Below are positions 54,239 through 61,601 of a stretch of 61,601 nt of DNA, one piece after another. Both the position numbers and the translations under genes were made by a program. Under the pieces are notes generated by a model. That model saw nothing but the letters and a program-made list of their open reading frames with translations. It had not been told where the DNA came from and did no database searches. Origin of the DNA: Candidatus Uhrbacteria bacterium. GTDB lineage: Bacteria; Patescibacteriota; Patescibacteriia; 2-12-FULL-60-25. The DNA lies in assembly GCA_003231955.1 (NCBI GenBank), contig QIKL01000063.1, positions 1-61,601 of the forward strand, in the 5' to 3' direction. Numbering within the stretch: position 1 is the first letter of the stretch; each line of letters starts with the position of its first letter.

Positions 54239-54520
54239 CTACAGAACGGCGTCCTTTGCGGCCTTAGCCACGCGGAACTTTACGACAGTCTTAGCCGGAA
54301 TCTTGATCGTTTCACCCGTTGCTGGATTGCGGCCCATGCGCTCCTTGCGGTCCACCTTCACAAGTTTACCGATACCCGGCACCACGAATTCACCCGAGGA
54401 CTTTACCAACTTGTACGCCATGCTGGTCATGGTCTCGAGAACCATCTCGACATCTTTTTTTGCGAGACCGCTCTTATCGGCGAGTTCTCGAATAAGCTGA
54501 GACTTTGTCAGTTTGGCCAT
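54239..54520 (-). CDS. DNA-binding protein HU
   Basis: A nucleoid architectural protein of 93 residues: MAKLTKSQLIRELADKSGLAKKDVEMVL, then GEFVVPGIGKLVKVDRKERMGRNPATGETIKIPAKTVVKF (about residues 45-85), containing the DNA-minor-groove arm RNPATGE. The frame continues 47 codons upstream but with no family similarity. It is an isolated unit with promoter and terminator. Confidence 0.95.
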   Translation of the reverse strand: MAKLTKSQLIRELADKSGLAKKDVEMVLETMTSMAYKLVKSSGEFVVPGIGKLVKVDRKERMGRNPATGETIKIPAKTVVKFRVAKAAKDAVL

Positions 54521-54575
54521 ATTGTTGTGGTCTAAAAAAATAAATAAAATGAATAAATGGATGAATGATTCGCAC

Positions 54576-54604
54576 AGTATAAGTGTGCCGCATGCGAAAA
54601 ACAA
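54576..54604 (-). promoter_or_regulatory. Promoter of the HU gene
   Basis: Read leftward, TTGTTT (54599-54604), 17 bases and TATACT (54576-54581). The -10 sits in a GCACA...TGTGC dyad (about 54571-54587) that could be an operator. The leader is about 49 bases, AT-rich. Confidence 0.55.
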
Positions 54605-54721
54605 GGAGAAACTGCAGAAAACGTCAAGAGGAAGCCCAAGCGCGGCACATGTATCACTCAATAATACGCTTAAAAGCCCAATAAAACATAGAATCCTAAA
54701 AAGAAAATACAGTGCGAATAC

Positions 54722-54750
54722 TTGATATCGCCGCTCATCTCAGGTATAAT
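54722..54750 (+). promoter_or_regulatory. Promoter of tRNA-Pro
   Basis: TTGATA (54722-54727), 17 bases and a perfect TATAAT (54745-54750). The predicted start near 54757 is seven bases before the tRNA. Confidence 0.85.
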
Positions 54751-54763
54751 CTGCTTACTCTAT

Positions 54764-54839
54764 CGGGCTATGGCGCAGTTGGTAGCGCGCTTGCATGGGG
54801 TGCAAGAGGCCGCGAGTTCGAGTCTCGCTAGCCCGACCA
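54764..54839 (+). tRNA. tRNA-Pro (anticodon GGG)
   Basis: Cloverleaf with acceptor CGGGCTA/TAGCCCG, D arm GCGC/GCGC, anticodon stem CTTGC/GCAAG with loop ATGGGGT (anticodon GGG, G37), T arm GCGAG-TTCGAGT-CTCGC, A73 and encoded CCA. Confidence 0.96.
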
Positions 54840-54971
54840 TACGAAACTTTCAGAGCTTTTTATGAATGAAAAGGAATGCTCATTACGCGCCGCTGATAGT
54901 ACACTCGCATTTTTTCTTCTATTTCAAAGTTGCATTAAAAAAAACAAATAAAACGCGAAGAATTCTTAGAC

Positions 54972-55187
54972 AAAAACTAAAATCCGGAGAGTTGGCGAGA
55001 TGTTCGGTTCCGCTCCTAAGTGAGCACAACGTCTTGGGTCGCATCCGGGGGTAGATTACTCCACCGCGGTACGCCCAGGACTGAACGCTGCAGGACCGTT
55101 GCCGCTCCCCCACAAGAGAGCTCAATGCGCGTAGTCCTAAGAACATGATTTAGCCCGAAATCTCGTTCCAACCTAATGTCTCCGGAT
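54972..55187 (-). ncRNA. Structured noncoding RNA of about 216 nt, 6S RNA-like candidate
   Basis: On the minus strand the sequence folds as one long hairpin. Its terminal stem is ATCCGGAGA/TCTCCGGAT (55179-55187 with 54982-54990), GTTGG/CCAAC, CGAGAT/ATCTCG and TTCGG/CCGAA, with small bulges. A large internal loop follows, then TTGAGC/GCTCA, TCTTG/CAAGA, GGGGG/CCCCC and GCGG...CCGC stems. The 5' end falls exactly where the promoter at 55194-55222 predicts, and the 3' arm runs into TTTTAGTTTTT. No frame of note lies inside. Length, single-hairpin plan and open central bubble match 6S RNA, the RNA polymerase holoenzyme decoy. The identity is inferred from shape. Confidence 0.65.
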
Positions 55188-55193
55188 ATTCCA

Positions 55194-55222
55194 AGCATGA
55201 CGGGAGAGAAAAACCATGTCAA
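55194..55222 (-). promoter_or_regulatory. Promoter of the structured RNA
   Basis: Read leftward, a consensus TTGACA (55217-55222), a 17-base spacer and a weak -10 CATGCT (55194-55199). The predicted start near 55187 coincides with the first base of the terminal stem. Confidence 0.6.
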
Positions 55223-55267
55223 TAAAACTTCCTTCATTCTTATTCAATTAAAACGCGCCCTCCTTTT

Positions 55268-55849
55268 TTAACGAAATCGCTTCTCGTCGTACTGAATCGG
55301 ATCCAATGCCGCGTCAACTTTGAGGATTTCCGCAGAGGTAAACCAGATTGCGATCTCGTTCTTTGCCTCATCTACCGTTCCCGATGCATGAATCAAGTTT
55401 CGAACTGGACGACTCTGTTTATTCGAGAGTACATACGTATCCAGAGAAAAATCACCACGAATGGTCCCTGGTGCGGACGAAGCCGGCTCCGTTGCTCCCG
55501 CGATTTTTCGTGTCAATACAACGGCTCGTTCTCCCTCAAAGATAGCAGCTGCGACTGGTGCGGATGCAAGAAATTCAATAAGACCATTTTTGATAGTCGT
55601 CCCATAAGCGATATGATCCACATACGGAAACGTTTCCCCATCAGCTTCATATTTTGCTTTTGCTTTAGTAAAAACGCCCATCATCCACTCTTCGGTTAAA
55701 GCATAATGCCGATCAGCTTGATCACGTGTAGGTTGAAGCATCTTCAAGGCTACAAGCTTCAATCCAACTCGCTCTAAACGGCCCAATATCTCACCGATAA
55801 GACCCCTCTGAACTCCGTCAGGTTTCACTAAAATAAGCGTTTGTTCCAT
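55268..55849 (-). CDS. ndk: Nucleoside diphosphate kinase with internal insertion
   Basis: Transfers gamma-phosphate between nucleotides. The start MEQTLILVKPDGVQRGLIGEI, GTIRGDF, and the catalytic His in NLIHASGTVDEAKNEI are present. At 193 residues it is about 45 longer than usual. The extra length lies after the EEWMMG helix (VFTKAKAKYEADGETFPYVDH, about residues 57-77) and in a C-terminal extension. Longer Ndk forms of this kind occur in archaea and CPR. The ATG at 55849 is the family start. Confidence 0.92.
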   Translation of the reverse strand: MEQTLILVKPDGVQRGLIGEILGRLERVGLKLVALKMLQPTRDQADRHYALTEEWMMGVFTKAKAKYEADGETFPYVDHIAYGTTIKNGLIEFLASAPVAAAIFEGERAVVLTRKIAGATEPASSAPGTIRGDFSLDTYVLSNKQSRPVRNLIHASGTVDEAKNEIAIWFTSAEILKVDAALDPIQYDEKRFR

Positions 55850-55978
55850 ATGTTTTGCCGGACTATAACAGCTCTCCATACACGAAGCAAGCCTCCAAAT
55901 AAACAAAAGCCCTTGTCAAACTGGGTATTTCTTGATAGGTTATGTATATTCTATTCATTTTGAACGAATAATTTTGCT

Positions 55979-56221
55979 ATGGGACTCCCTGGACACCGTC
56001 GAACAAGCTCTGATAAACACCGCCGTGCTTCGCACTTTGCATTAGAAAAGCCGCCAATCTCCAAAGACAAAAAAACAGGACTTCATCATCTGAGCCACCG
56101 CGCCGCTCCAGGCGCCACGGAATATAACGGCATTAAAATCCACCGTAAAGGGAGCCAACGCAAAATCGAGAAACTCATCAAAAAAGCGGAAGCACCTCGC
56201 AAACAAAAACACGAGCACTGA
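55979..56221 (+). CDS. rpmF: 50S ribosomal protein L32 (bL32), zinc-free form
   Basis: The 80-residue protein MGLPGHRRTSSDKHRRASHFAL matches the L32 N-terminal TSxxKRRxRxxHxAL pattern. The usual CxxC...C zinc ribbon is replaced by LHHLSHRAAPGATEYNGI, so no cysteines remain. A Lys-rich tail follows. It precedes nusB and rnc by 30 and about 600 bases; rpmF near rnc-region genes is a common bacterial arrangement. Confidence 0.85.
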   Translation: MGLPGHRRTSSDKHRRASHFALEKPPISKDKKTGLHHLSHRAAPGATEYNGIKIHRKGSQRKIEKLIKKAEAPRKQKHEH

Positions 56222-56251
56222 GCAAACTATCTCAACGTACCTTCGTTCTTT

Positions 56252-56740
56252 ATGTCCAATCGCCATCTTGCGAGAGCTATCACCCTCCAATCGCTCTACG
56301 AGTGGGATTTTCATGATGGAAAACCAAACCCATCAGAGATTATGACGCGCAACCTCAATGAGTTTGCACCAACGCTTGATGAAAAAGACTTTGCAATGAA
56401 ACTCATTGACGGAGTTAAACAACATCAAATAGATATTGACGCGACGATCACCAAATTCGCTCCGGACTGGCCACTTCCAAAAATTACGACTATCGATCGC
56501 AATGTCCTCCGAATCGGAACATACGAGCTTAAATTTGATCCACAGATCCCATCAAAGGTTGCAATTAACGAAGCGATTGAGCTCGCAAAAACCTTTGGCG
56601 GAGAATCTTCTGGTAAATTTGTAAACGGCGTACTCGGCGCCGTCTTCCGCAATCAAGCGGCTCAAGGTATCCAAAAAGATGCCGACAAGCCAAAAGAAGA
56701 AACAAAGAAAAACGAAACAAAAAAGGATGAAGAAAAATAA
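56252..56740 (+). CDS. nusB: Transcription antitermination factor NusB
   Basis: An all-helical RNA-binding factor that pairs with S10 (NusE) on boxA of rRNA operons. [22 protein letters not shown], the central [12 protein letters not shown] and the final [32 protein letters not shown] (about residues 108-140) are typical. A Lys/Glu-rich tail of about 25 residues follows ([15 protein letters not shown]). Confidence 0.94.
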   Translation: MSNRHLARAITLQSLYEWDFHDGKPNPSEIMTRNLNEFAPTLDEKDFAMKLIDGVKQHQIDIDATITKFAPDWPLPKITTIDRNVLRIGTYELKFDPQIPSKVAINEAIELAKTFGGESSGKFVNGVLGAVFRNQAAQGIQKDADKPKEETKKNETKKDEEK

Positions 56741-56822
56741 AAAAAATTAACCCGCAACGGCGTCGATGATGCGAACGGATCTATTCCGTACACGTCACCG
56801 CTGCCGTTCTCACCACAAAAAT

Positions 56823-57545
56823 ATGAACGACATTATCAAAGATCTCGACGTCCTTGAAGAGCGTCTGGGACACACGTTCACGGAACAACGCTATATCATT
56901 GAAGCGCTAACCCATCGCAGCTATCTCAATGAGCATGCAGATTTTCCGTATACGCACAATGAACGCCTAGAATTTCTTGGAGATGCAGTTCTCGAACTTA
57001 TCGTAACAGAACATCTCTATGTCAAATACGCGAATCCTGAAGGCGACCTCACCAACTGGCGCGCAGCGCTCGTGAATGCGAAGACACTTGCTGGCATTGC
57101 AACACAACTCCAATTTGAAGATTTTCTCCTTCTCTCCAAGGGTGAGGCGCGAGACAGAGATTCTAAAGCGCGCATGTATATCCTTGCAAATGCGATTGAG
57201 GCAATTATTGGCGCTATTTATATGGACGGAAAGATGGAAGCGGCAAGCATATTCATCCATACCCATATTCTATCGCATCTCCCCTTCATCCTAAAAAATG
57301 AACTGTATATCGATCCAAAAAGTAAATTTCAGGAAACTGCACAAGAACTTCTTGGAATCACGCCAAACTACCGTGTACTTGAAGAGGAAGGTCCAGATCA
57401 CGCTAAAGAATTTACTGTCGGCGTCTTTTTGGATAAAGAAATGATCGCCGTCGGACAAGGATCGTCCAAACAAGAAGCGCAGGTCGCTGCTGCTGAAGCG
57501 GGACTGAAGACCAAAGGCTGGAATCATCCAATTGGAACGAAATAA
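56823..57545 (+). CDS. rnc: Ribonuclease III
   Basis: A dsRNA endonuclease of 240 residues with the catalytic signature NERLEFLGDAVLELIV, the second acidic motif LANAIEAIIGAIYMDGK and a C-terminal dsRBD (KFQETAQELLGITPNYRVLEEEGPDHAKEF, about residues 160-190, then GSSKQEAQVAAAEAGL). In the second motif the usual Asp (E. coli D114) is Asn, while the essential Glu (E117) and the first-motif Glu and Asp are kept. The ATG at 56823 (MNDIIKDL) is used. Confidence 0.95.
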   Translation: MNDIIKDLDVLEERLGHTFTEQRYIIEALTHRSYLNEHADFPYTHNERLEFLGDAVLELIVTEHLYVKYANPEGDLTNWRAALVNAKTLAGIATQLQFEDFLLLSKGEARDRDSKARMYILANAIEAIIGAIYMDGKMEAASIFIHTHILSHLPFILKNELYIDPKSKFQETAQELLGITPNYRVLEEEGPDHAKEFTVGVFLDKEMIAVGQGSSKQEAQVAAAEAGLKTKGWNHPIGTK

Positions 57546-57697
57546 AACTGCTTTTACCCATTCCATTCCGTTGTGTATGGAATTTTATTTTAAGCAGTGT
57601 CATAAAGAATCCGAAACTCTAGATCCTGCAAATATTATTAAAATGCCATGGCGGGCTATACTCAATATATATAGTCATCCTTTTCTGCTCTATATTA

Positions 57698-58360
57698 ATG
57701 AGTGACTCAAATCAAATTACTGCCCATGAAAAAAAGTCGGCCAAAGCTCTATGTATCTATACACTCAGTCTTGTTGCCGTAGCAGCGCTGTTTCTCCTCG
57801 TATCTCTTTTTGTTCAAACACATGAACATGAAATGCGATCATTCGCGGAAGTTAGCGGCATGCTTGGCATGCTCTTGTATGTAGGAATCACTATCCTTGC
57901 GATTGTCGTTGCACCCATCTCAACACTTCCACTTATTCCAGTTGCATCTGGTATGTGGGGATGGTTCATAACCGGAGTACTCTCGATTATCGGCTGGCTC
58001 ATCGGTGCGCAAATAGCTTTTTTTCTCGCGCGCCGCTTTGGTAAACCTCTTGTACAGAAATTTGTTTCTATCGAAAAAATAAATACATTTGAAAAACGAC
58101 TACCAAAAAAACACATCTTCTGGACAGTTGTCTTTATGCGAATGTTTATTCCTGTAGACGTACTATCCTATCTGTTGGGACTCCTTTCATCCATGAGTGC
58201 CCTGTCATATTTTTGGGCGACAATTATTGGTATAACCCCATTTGCCTTCATTTTTTCATACGCGGGGATACTTCCCATTCGTCTACAAATCGCTGCATTT
58301 TTTGTGGCAGGACTAATTGCCATTCTTGGATATAGACATGGCGCGCAACCTGTATCATAA
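57698..58360 (+). CDS. TVP38/TMEM64 (SNARE-associated/VTT domain) membrane protein
   Basis: The 220-residue protein has about six hydrophobic segments, the family motif around IPVASGMWGWFITGVLSIIGW and ARRFG, and a second FMRMFIPVDVLSYLLGL motif; VTT-domain proteins include DedA and TMEM64 relatives. Members probably move lipids or other solutes. Genes of this family are often found beside flavin disulfide reductases of the MerA type, and here an ArsR-type regulator and a MerA-like enzyme follow 93 bases downstream. Confidence 0.88.
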   Translation: MSDSNQITAHEKKSAKALCIYTLSLVAVAALFLLVSLFVQTHEHEMRSFAEVSGMLGMLLYVGITILAIVVAPISTLPLIPVASGMWGWFITGVLSIIGWLIGAQIAFFLARRFGKPLVQKFVSIEKINTFEKRLPKKHIFWTVVFMRMFIPVDVLSYLLGLLSSMSALSYFWATIIGITPFAFIFSYAGILPIRLQIAAFFVAGLIAILGYRHGAQPVS

Positions 58361-58415
58361 CGCTGCGCCACCATTGTTACACATATTCACATACGACACG
58401 CTTGTCATGTACCTC

Positions 58416-58443
58416 TTGCATATTTTTTTATTCGTGATATCAT
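58416..58443 (+). promoter_or_regulatory. Promoter with overlapping palindrome before the ArsR-type gene
   Basis: TTGCAT (58416-58421), 16 bases and TATCAT (58438-58443). TGATATCA (58435-58442), a perfect palindrome, overlaps the -10, as expected for an autorepressor operator. The leader is about 4 bases, so the mRNA may be nearly leaderless. Confidence 0.5.
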
Positions 58444-58453
58444 TTGAACAATT

Positions 58454-58771
58454 ATGCAAACGAAAAAAATTAAACAGATTAAAGTGGAACTCAAAAACAA
58501 AGCAGCGCTTATCCAATGTGCCGAGGAGTTTAATATCGTCGGTGATCTAACTCGACTTAAAATTTGCTACCTTCTTTGCAGAAATGGAGAGCTATCCGTT
58601 GGCGAAATAGCAAAAATTATTGATGTCTCTATTTCCGCTGTTTCACACACGCTTCGAATGCTCAAAGAAGCAAATATTGTAGAAAATCGCAGAGATTTTC
58701 GCCACGTTTATTATCAACTTAAACAATCACCTATCGCCGATAGGGTCAGGGAGCGACTCAACGTACTATGA
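58454..58771 (+). CDS. ArsR/SmtB-family transcriptional regulator
   Basis: The 105-residue winged-helix protein has the family core FNIVGDLTRLKICYLLC, ELSVGEIAKIIDVSISAVSHTLRMLKEANIV (helix-turn-helix, about residues 50-80) and the wing NRRDFRHVYYQL. The ELCVCDL metal site of the classic ArsR helix is absent (ELSVGEI). Cysteines occur only in QCAEEF and ICYLLC, so the inducer is unclear. Its stop overlaps the start of the MerA-like gene (58768-58771), implying co-regulation. Confidence 0.92.
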   Translation: MQTKKIKQIKVELKNKAALIQCAEEFNIVGDLTRLKICYLLCRNGELSVGEIAKIIDVSISAVSHTLRMLKEANIVENRRDFRHVYYQLKQSPIADRVRERLNVL

Positions 58772-60171
58772 AAAATTTTGATCTCATTATTATCGGCGGC
58801 GGGGCGGGTGCATTTTCCGCCGCAATCCGCGCAAACGAATTCCATGCCAAAACGGCAATCATTAATGCAGGATTGCCGCTTGGCGGCACATGCGTGAATG
58901 TCGGATGTGTACCGTCAAAAATACTTCTGCACATAGGCGAAATCCTGCATCATACAACGGATCATCACATTCTAGGTATTGAACTTGAAGTGAAAAAAAT
59001 TGATTTTCAAAAAATCATACAAGACGAGCTTTCACTTGTAGCAAAGATGCGCCAAGAAAAATATGAAAACGTATTAAAAAATTTAGAATACGTAACGATG
59101 ATTGAGGGAAAAGCGCAATTTATTTCTTCAAATGAGATAAAAGTAAACGGCGAAACATTACATGCAGAAAAATTTATTATTGCTACCGGATCTACTGCAA
59201 ATGTACCGCCAATCGACGGTATCCACGAGGTTGGATATCTTACACATATAGAGGCTTTGCGCCTAAAAAAACAACCAAAAGAATTAGTCGTCGTCGGAGC
59301 GGGACCGCTCGGTTTGGAGTTTGCCCAAATATTTTCACGCCTTGGTACAAACGTGACTATCTTGCAACGCGGCAAATCAATTTTTTCACCTGCTGAAAAA
59401 GCGCTCACCGATCGCCTTGCCGATATCCTTACAAAAGAAGGAATCATCATCAAAACACAGGTTGAAATAAAAAAAGTGCGTAAAGAAAATAATAAAAAAG
59501 TTATTTCCTATACGATCAACGGCGCACAAGAAGAAGTATCTACGGACGAGATTCTTTTAGCGGCGGGCAAAACGCCTAATACACAAGAGATTGGTCTTAA
59601 TGCGGCCGGTGTTGAGGTTGATACGCGACAGGCAATTATCGTCAATCAAAACTTTCAAACATCAAATAAACAAATTTTTTCAGTCGGTGATGTAACAAAT
59701 GCACCTATACGGTTAGAGACAACCGCGGGGCGCGAAGGAACATTTGCTGCAGAAAATATACTCAAAAATACGACTCTTTCTATCGACTACGATACTGTAC
59801 CTTATGCTATTTTTACCGATCCACAACTTGCAAGTGTCGGATTGACAGAGGAAGCACAGATAAAGCGAATGGGAACCTGCGCATGCCGCACCGTTTCGTT
59901 CGCTGACATTCCCAAGGCTATTATTATGCACCGTACTGATGGAATTATTAAAATGACGATCCATCCAGAGACTAAACAAATCCTCGGCGTACATATTCTT
60001 GCGCCAAATGCCAGCGAACTTATCGCCGAAGCGATGGTGCTCTTAAAAAATAAAAATACTATTGATGATGCGGTAAACTCTTTACCCATATTCCCGACAC
60101 TTTCCGAGGCGATAAAAATCGCCGCACTTTCTTTTACCAAGGATATCTCTACATTGAGTTGCTGCGTATGA
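58768..60171 (+). CDS. merA: Mercuric reductase-like flavin disulfide oxidoreductase
   Basis: The 467-residue protein has the FAD-binding GGGAGAFSAAIRA, redox-active GGTCVNVGCVPSK (Cys42/Cys47), the NADPH-binding VVGAGPLGLEFAQIFSRLG, FSVGDVTNAP and a dimerisation domain with PYAIFTDPQLASVGLTE. The C-terminus reads TLSCCV: the vicinal cysteine pair (465-466) that hands Hg(II) to the active site in true MerA enzymes. The N-terminal heavy-metal-binding NmerA domain is absent. The first-half genes merT/merP are not seen. Mercuric reduction is the most likely reaction, though a related thiol-metal substrate is possible. Confidence 0.88.
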   Translation: MKNFDLIIIGGGAGAFSAAIRANEFHAKTAIINAGLPLGGTCVNVGCVPSKILLHIGEILHHTTDHHILGIELEVKKIDFQKIIQDELSLVAKMRQEKYENVLKNLEYVTMIEGKAQFISSNEIKVNGETLHAEKFIIATGSTANVPPIDGIHEVGYLTHIEALRLKKQPKELVVVGAGPLGLEFAQIFSRLGTNVTILQRGKSIFSPAEKALTDRLADILTKEGIIIKTQVEIKKVRKENNKKVISYTINGAQEEVSTDEILLAAGKTPNTQEIGLNAAGVEVDTRQAIIVNQNFQTSNKQIFSVGDVTNAPIRLETTAGREGTFAAENILKNTTLSIDYDTVPYAIFTDPQLASVGLTEEAQIKRMGTCACRTVSFADIPKAIIMHRTDGIIKMTIHPETKQILGVHILAPNASELIAEAMVLLKNKNTIDDAVNSLPIFPTLSEAIKIAALSFTKDISTLSCCV

Positions 60172-60373
60172 GGCTCTCTTTACGGTTTTATTTATTATCT
60201 AAAAAATATTTATTGCTTAAATATTTAATTGATAGATACTAATAAAGAAAAACCAAAAGAACCTCTTAGAACTACCAAAAAAATACCAAGTTATAGATAT
60301 CTCTTTAAGAGAGACTGTTTTGAGCTAGAGTACAACACCCAAAAATTCATGTACAAAAAAAATCTAGTGCACA

Positions 60374-60916
60374 TTAATTTTCTGCCTCTAAAAATTCTTT
60401 TAATTTATTAAGCGTAATCCTTCTCATACTTATCTCGTTTTTTTCTTTCTGTGTCAGCTCAGCAAAACTTTTAAGAGATCCTTCTGGTTGAAAAATTGAA
60501 TCCCATCCAAAACCAGATTTTCCAACTGGAGAGACAATCGTACCATTGATAGAACCTTCAAAATAATATATCTCTTTAGAATTTTTCGCATAACCAATAA
60601 TCGTCTTGGCTTCTGCTCTGCTATTTCCCAATTTTTCAACAATATTAAATAAGCCGTCATTCCCAAGTGTTTTCATAAACCATTTTATTAATGGTCCCGG
60701 CAACCCATTGAGACAATCAAAATATAAAGAAGTGTCTTCAACGATACATTCAGCTTGTTTATATTTTAAAGCTTCTAGAAGTTTTGCCTTAATAATCTCT
60801 TTTGCATCAATATCTTGAATTTCAGGCAAATCAATATCACATTGTTCAATGTTTGGAAGTATCGCACTCATTTCTGCAAATTTATTCTTATTTCCCGTAA
60901 TAAAATACCGTATCAT
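60374..60916 (-). CDS. Non-canonical purine NTP pyrophosphatase (RdgB/HAM1/ITPase)
   Basis: Hydrolyses ITP, dITP and XTP to prevent their incorporation. The start IRYFITGNKNKFAEMSAIL, the catalytic VEDTSLYFDCLNGLPGPLIKWF, GSINGTIVSPVGKSGFGWDSIFQPEG (about residues 120-145) and the end SFAELTQKEKNEISMR are diagnostic. Its FITGNKNK and KWF features resemble the archaeal/eukaryotic branch more than E. coli RdgB. The gene is AT-rich and follows the mer-like group on the opposite strand. Confidence 0.93.
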   Translation of the reverse strand: MIRYFITGNKNKFAEMSAILPNIEQCDIDLPEIQDIDAKEIIKAKLLEALKYKQAECIVEDTSLYFDCLNGLPGPLIKWFMKTLGNDGLFNIVEKLGNSRAEAKTIIGYAKNSKEIYYFEGSINGTIVSPVGKSGFGWDSIFQPEGSLKSFAELTQKEKNEISMRRITLNKLKEFLEAEN

Positions 60917-61176
60917 AATAATGGATAAAAAATAGTATTACTTAATATTCACCATATCAAAATTTTTTACTCATCATTTTTAACATAAATACAAATTTAC
61001 CATACGGCTATTTTAACATTTTAGATCCTCAATCCCAAATTGGAAGGCAAAAAGGCAAAACCTCTATACTTAGTAGAGCTTTATCTTAAAAGAAAGTTCA
61101 TGGAATTAAAAAAGGGGGCCGCAATAGCATGTCGCGACCTCTCCAAAATTTTTCTAACTCACAACACAGATTGCCG

Positions 61177-61467
61177 CTAGAACTCGACATCGGGATCTCG
61201 ACGGCAGTCCCTGTACTCATCCTCTTCATCCAGACGTGCGAACTCCAATCGACACCGCCTGCAGTACCGCGGCAATGGATGATCCGCCGTATCTTGTCCC
61301 TTGCGGAGCTTGGTCGAAAAATACATTCTAACGTCTACAAGATGCATGCGCTCTGGCCGAACGAAACCTCCCACTTCCCACTCGTCGTCGTCTTGCGACA
61401 ACCAATGCAACGATGTCACAACAAACACAAAGGAAAAGCCACTATGAAAACGAAGTAGTTTTTCCAA
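61177..61467 (-). CDS. Small CxxC-containing hypothetical protein (uncertain)
   Basis: The 96-codon frame starts at a TTG; internal starts are possible. The part WLSQDDDEWEVGGFVRPERM and the C-terminal YCRRCRLEFARLDEEDE have a natural residue mix and GC-rich third positions, and CRRC plus a later Cys could bind zinc. It overlaps the 5' end of the plus-strand partial frame at 61413, so at most one is correct in full. Confidence 0.3.
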   Translation of the reverse strand: MEKLLRFHSGFSFVFVVTSLHWLSQDDDEWEVGGFVRPERMHLVDVRMYFSTKLRKGQDTADHPLPRYCRRCRLEFARLDEEDEYRDCRRDPDVEF

Positions 61468-61601
61468 ATAACGCTAACAAAGAATGGTTAGGCACGCACC
61501 ATTTTTTATGGGATAAGAATTTTTTGCGCTCTTGGTTAAATAAACAAAAATCAACTATTTATCTTTTTGGGCTTGCCGCTAATGTGTTTGATATCATCAA
61601 T
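61413..61601 (+). CDS. Partial open frame running off the right edge (uncertain)
   Basis: From the ATG at 61413 the frame is open for 63 codons to the window end (MSQQTQRKSHYENEVVFP, later WLGTHHFLWDKNFLRSW). The sequence becomes AT-rich after 61450, like the neighbouring island, and the residue mix looks protein-like. There is no good ribosome-binding site and no recognised motif. Confidence 0.35.
   Translation, partial: MSQQTQRKSHYENEVVFPNNANKEWLGTHHFLWDKNFLRSWLNKQKSTIYLFGLAANVFDIIN

Noticed and set aside
54840-55267. RNase P, tmRNA or SRP RNA identity for the structured RNA
   Set aside because: The GAGGAAAGTCC core of RNase P, a tRNA-like 3' end with CCA and the SRP GGAAGCA tetraloop domain are all absent.
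60229-60411. 60-codon frame after merA
   Set aside because: Lys/Tyr/Leu-rich with no conventional start context or motif and overlapping the rdgB 3' end.
1-61601. UGA read as glycine (genetic code 25)
   Set aside because: TGA serves as the natural stop of dprA, parA and other intact genes, and no conserved protein here needs in-frame UGA.
1-61601. CRISPR arrays, rRNA genes or prophage
   Set aside because: No regularly spaced repeats, no 16S/23S/5S signature segments and no phage structural genes were seen.

Overview
The window looks like chromosomal DNA of a Candidate Phyla Radiation (Patescibacteria) bacterium. Three things support this. The S10-spc ribosomal operon is complete from rpsJ to rplO, but rplO follows rpsE with only 51 bases between them, so there is no room for rpmD (uL30), a gene CPR genomes characteristically lack. 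Several housekeeping proteins are trimmed: a Rel protein that ends after TGS, an AspRS without the GAD insertion and a Cys-free bL32. Many open frames resemble nothing familiar. TGA is used as a normal stop (parA, dprA), so this is not the UGA-glycine code of Gracilibacteria/Absconditabacteria. I cannot name the lineage more precisely.

Left part (1-13.8 kb): a leftward, edge-truncated VirB6/TrbL-like membrane protein is divergent from a rightward run of LytR-CpsA-Psr protein, der, pth, dprA and topA. A coiled-coil hypothetical gene, a rel (p)ppGpp gene and convergent parB-parA follow. From 14 to 20 kb is an accessory stretch. It holds tRNA-Leu, an AT-rich REP-associated (Y1/HUH) transposase bracketed by two hairpin repeats, a DoxX-like protein, a lipoprotein with HEAGH, a long near-empty intergenic region, tRNA-Met, a DsbA-like/CcdA-like thiol pair and the initiator tRNA.

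Middle part (20-49.7 kb): everything is leftward. Read in transcription order it is: an M50 protease with a large membrane protein; the str operon rpsL-rpsG-fusA-(Phd-like)-tuf; rpsJ; a structured 250-nt leader; rplC through secY; a strong terminator; a presenilin-like membrane protein with adk-map-ruvX-recO; asnS with two envelope hypotheticals and aspS; then scpA-scpB, a D,D-carboxypeptidase and a glycosyltransferase.

Right part (49.7-61.6 kb): short units on both strands carry rpmB, a CxxC small protein, a coiled-coil protein, malic enzyme, a LOG-family protein, HU, tRNA-Pro, ndk, rpmF, nusB, rnc, a TVP38-ArsR-MerA group and rdgB.

The best candidates for undescribed biology are two RNAs. 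One is a roughly 216-nt single-hairpin noncoding RNA between tRNA-Pro and ndk, with its own promoter and terminator, that resembles 6S RNA in architecture. The other is the multi-helix leader between rpsJ and rplC, which contains mutually exclusive helices. The presenilin/SPP-like protein beside secY and the transposase with its hairpin repeats come next. Gene starts were chosen by homology to the usual N-termini and could shift by a few codons.
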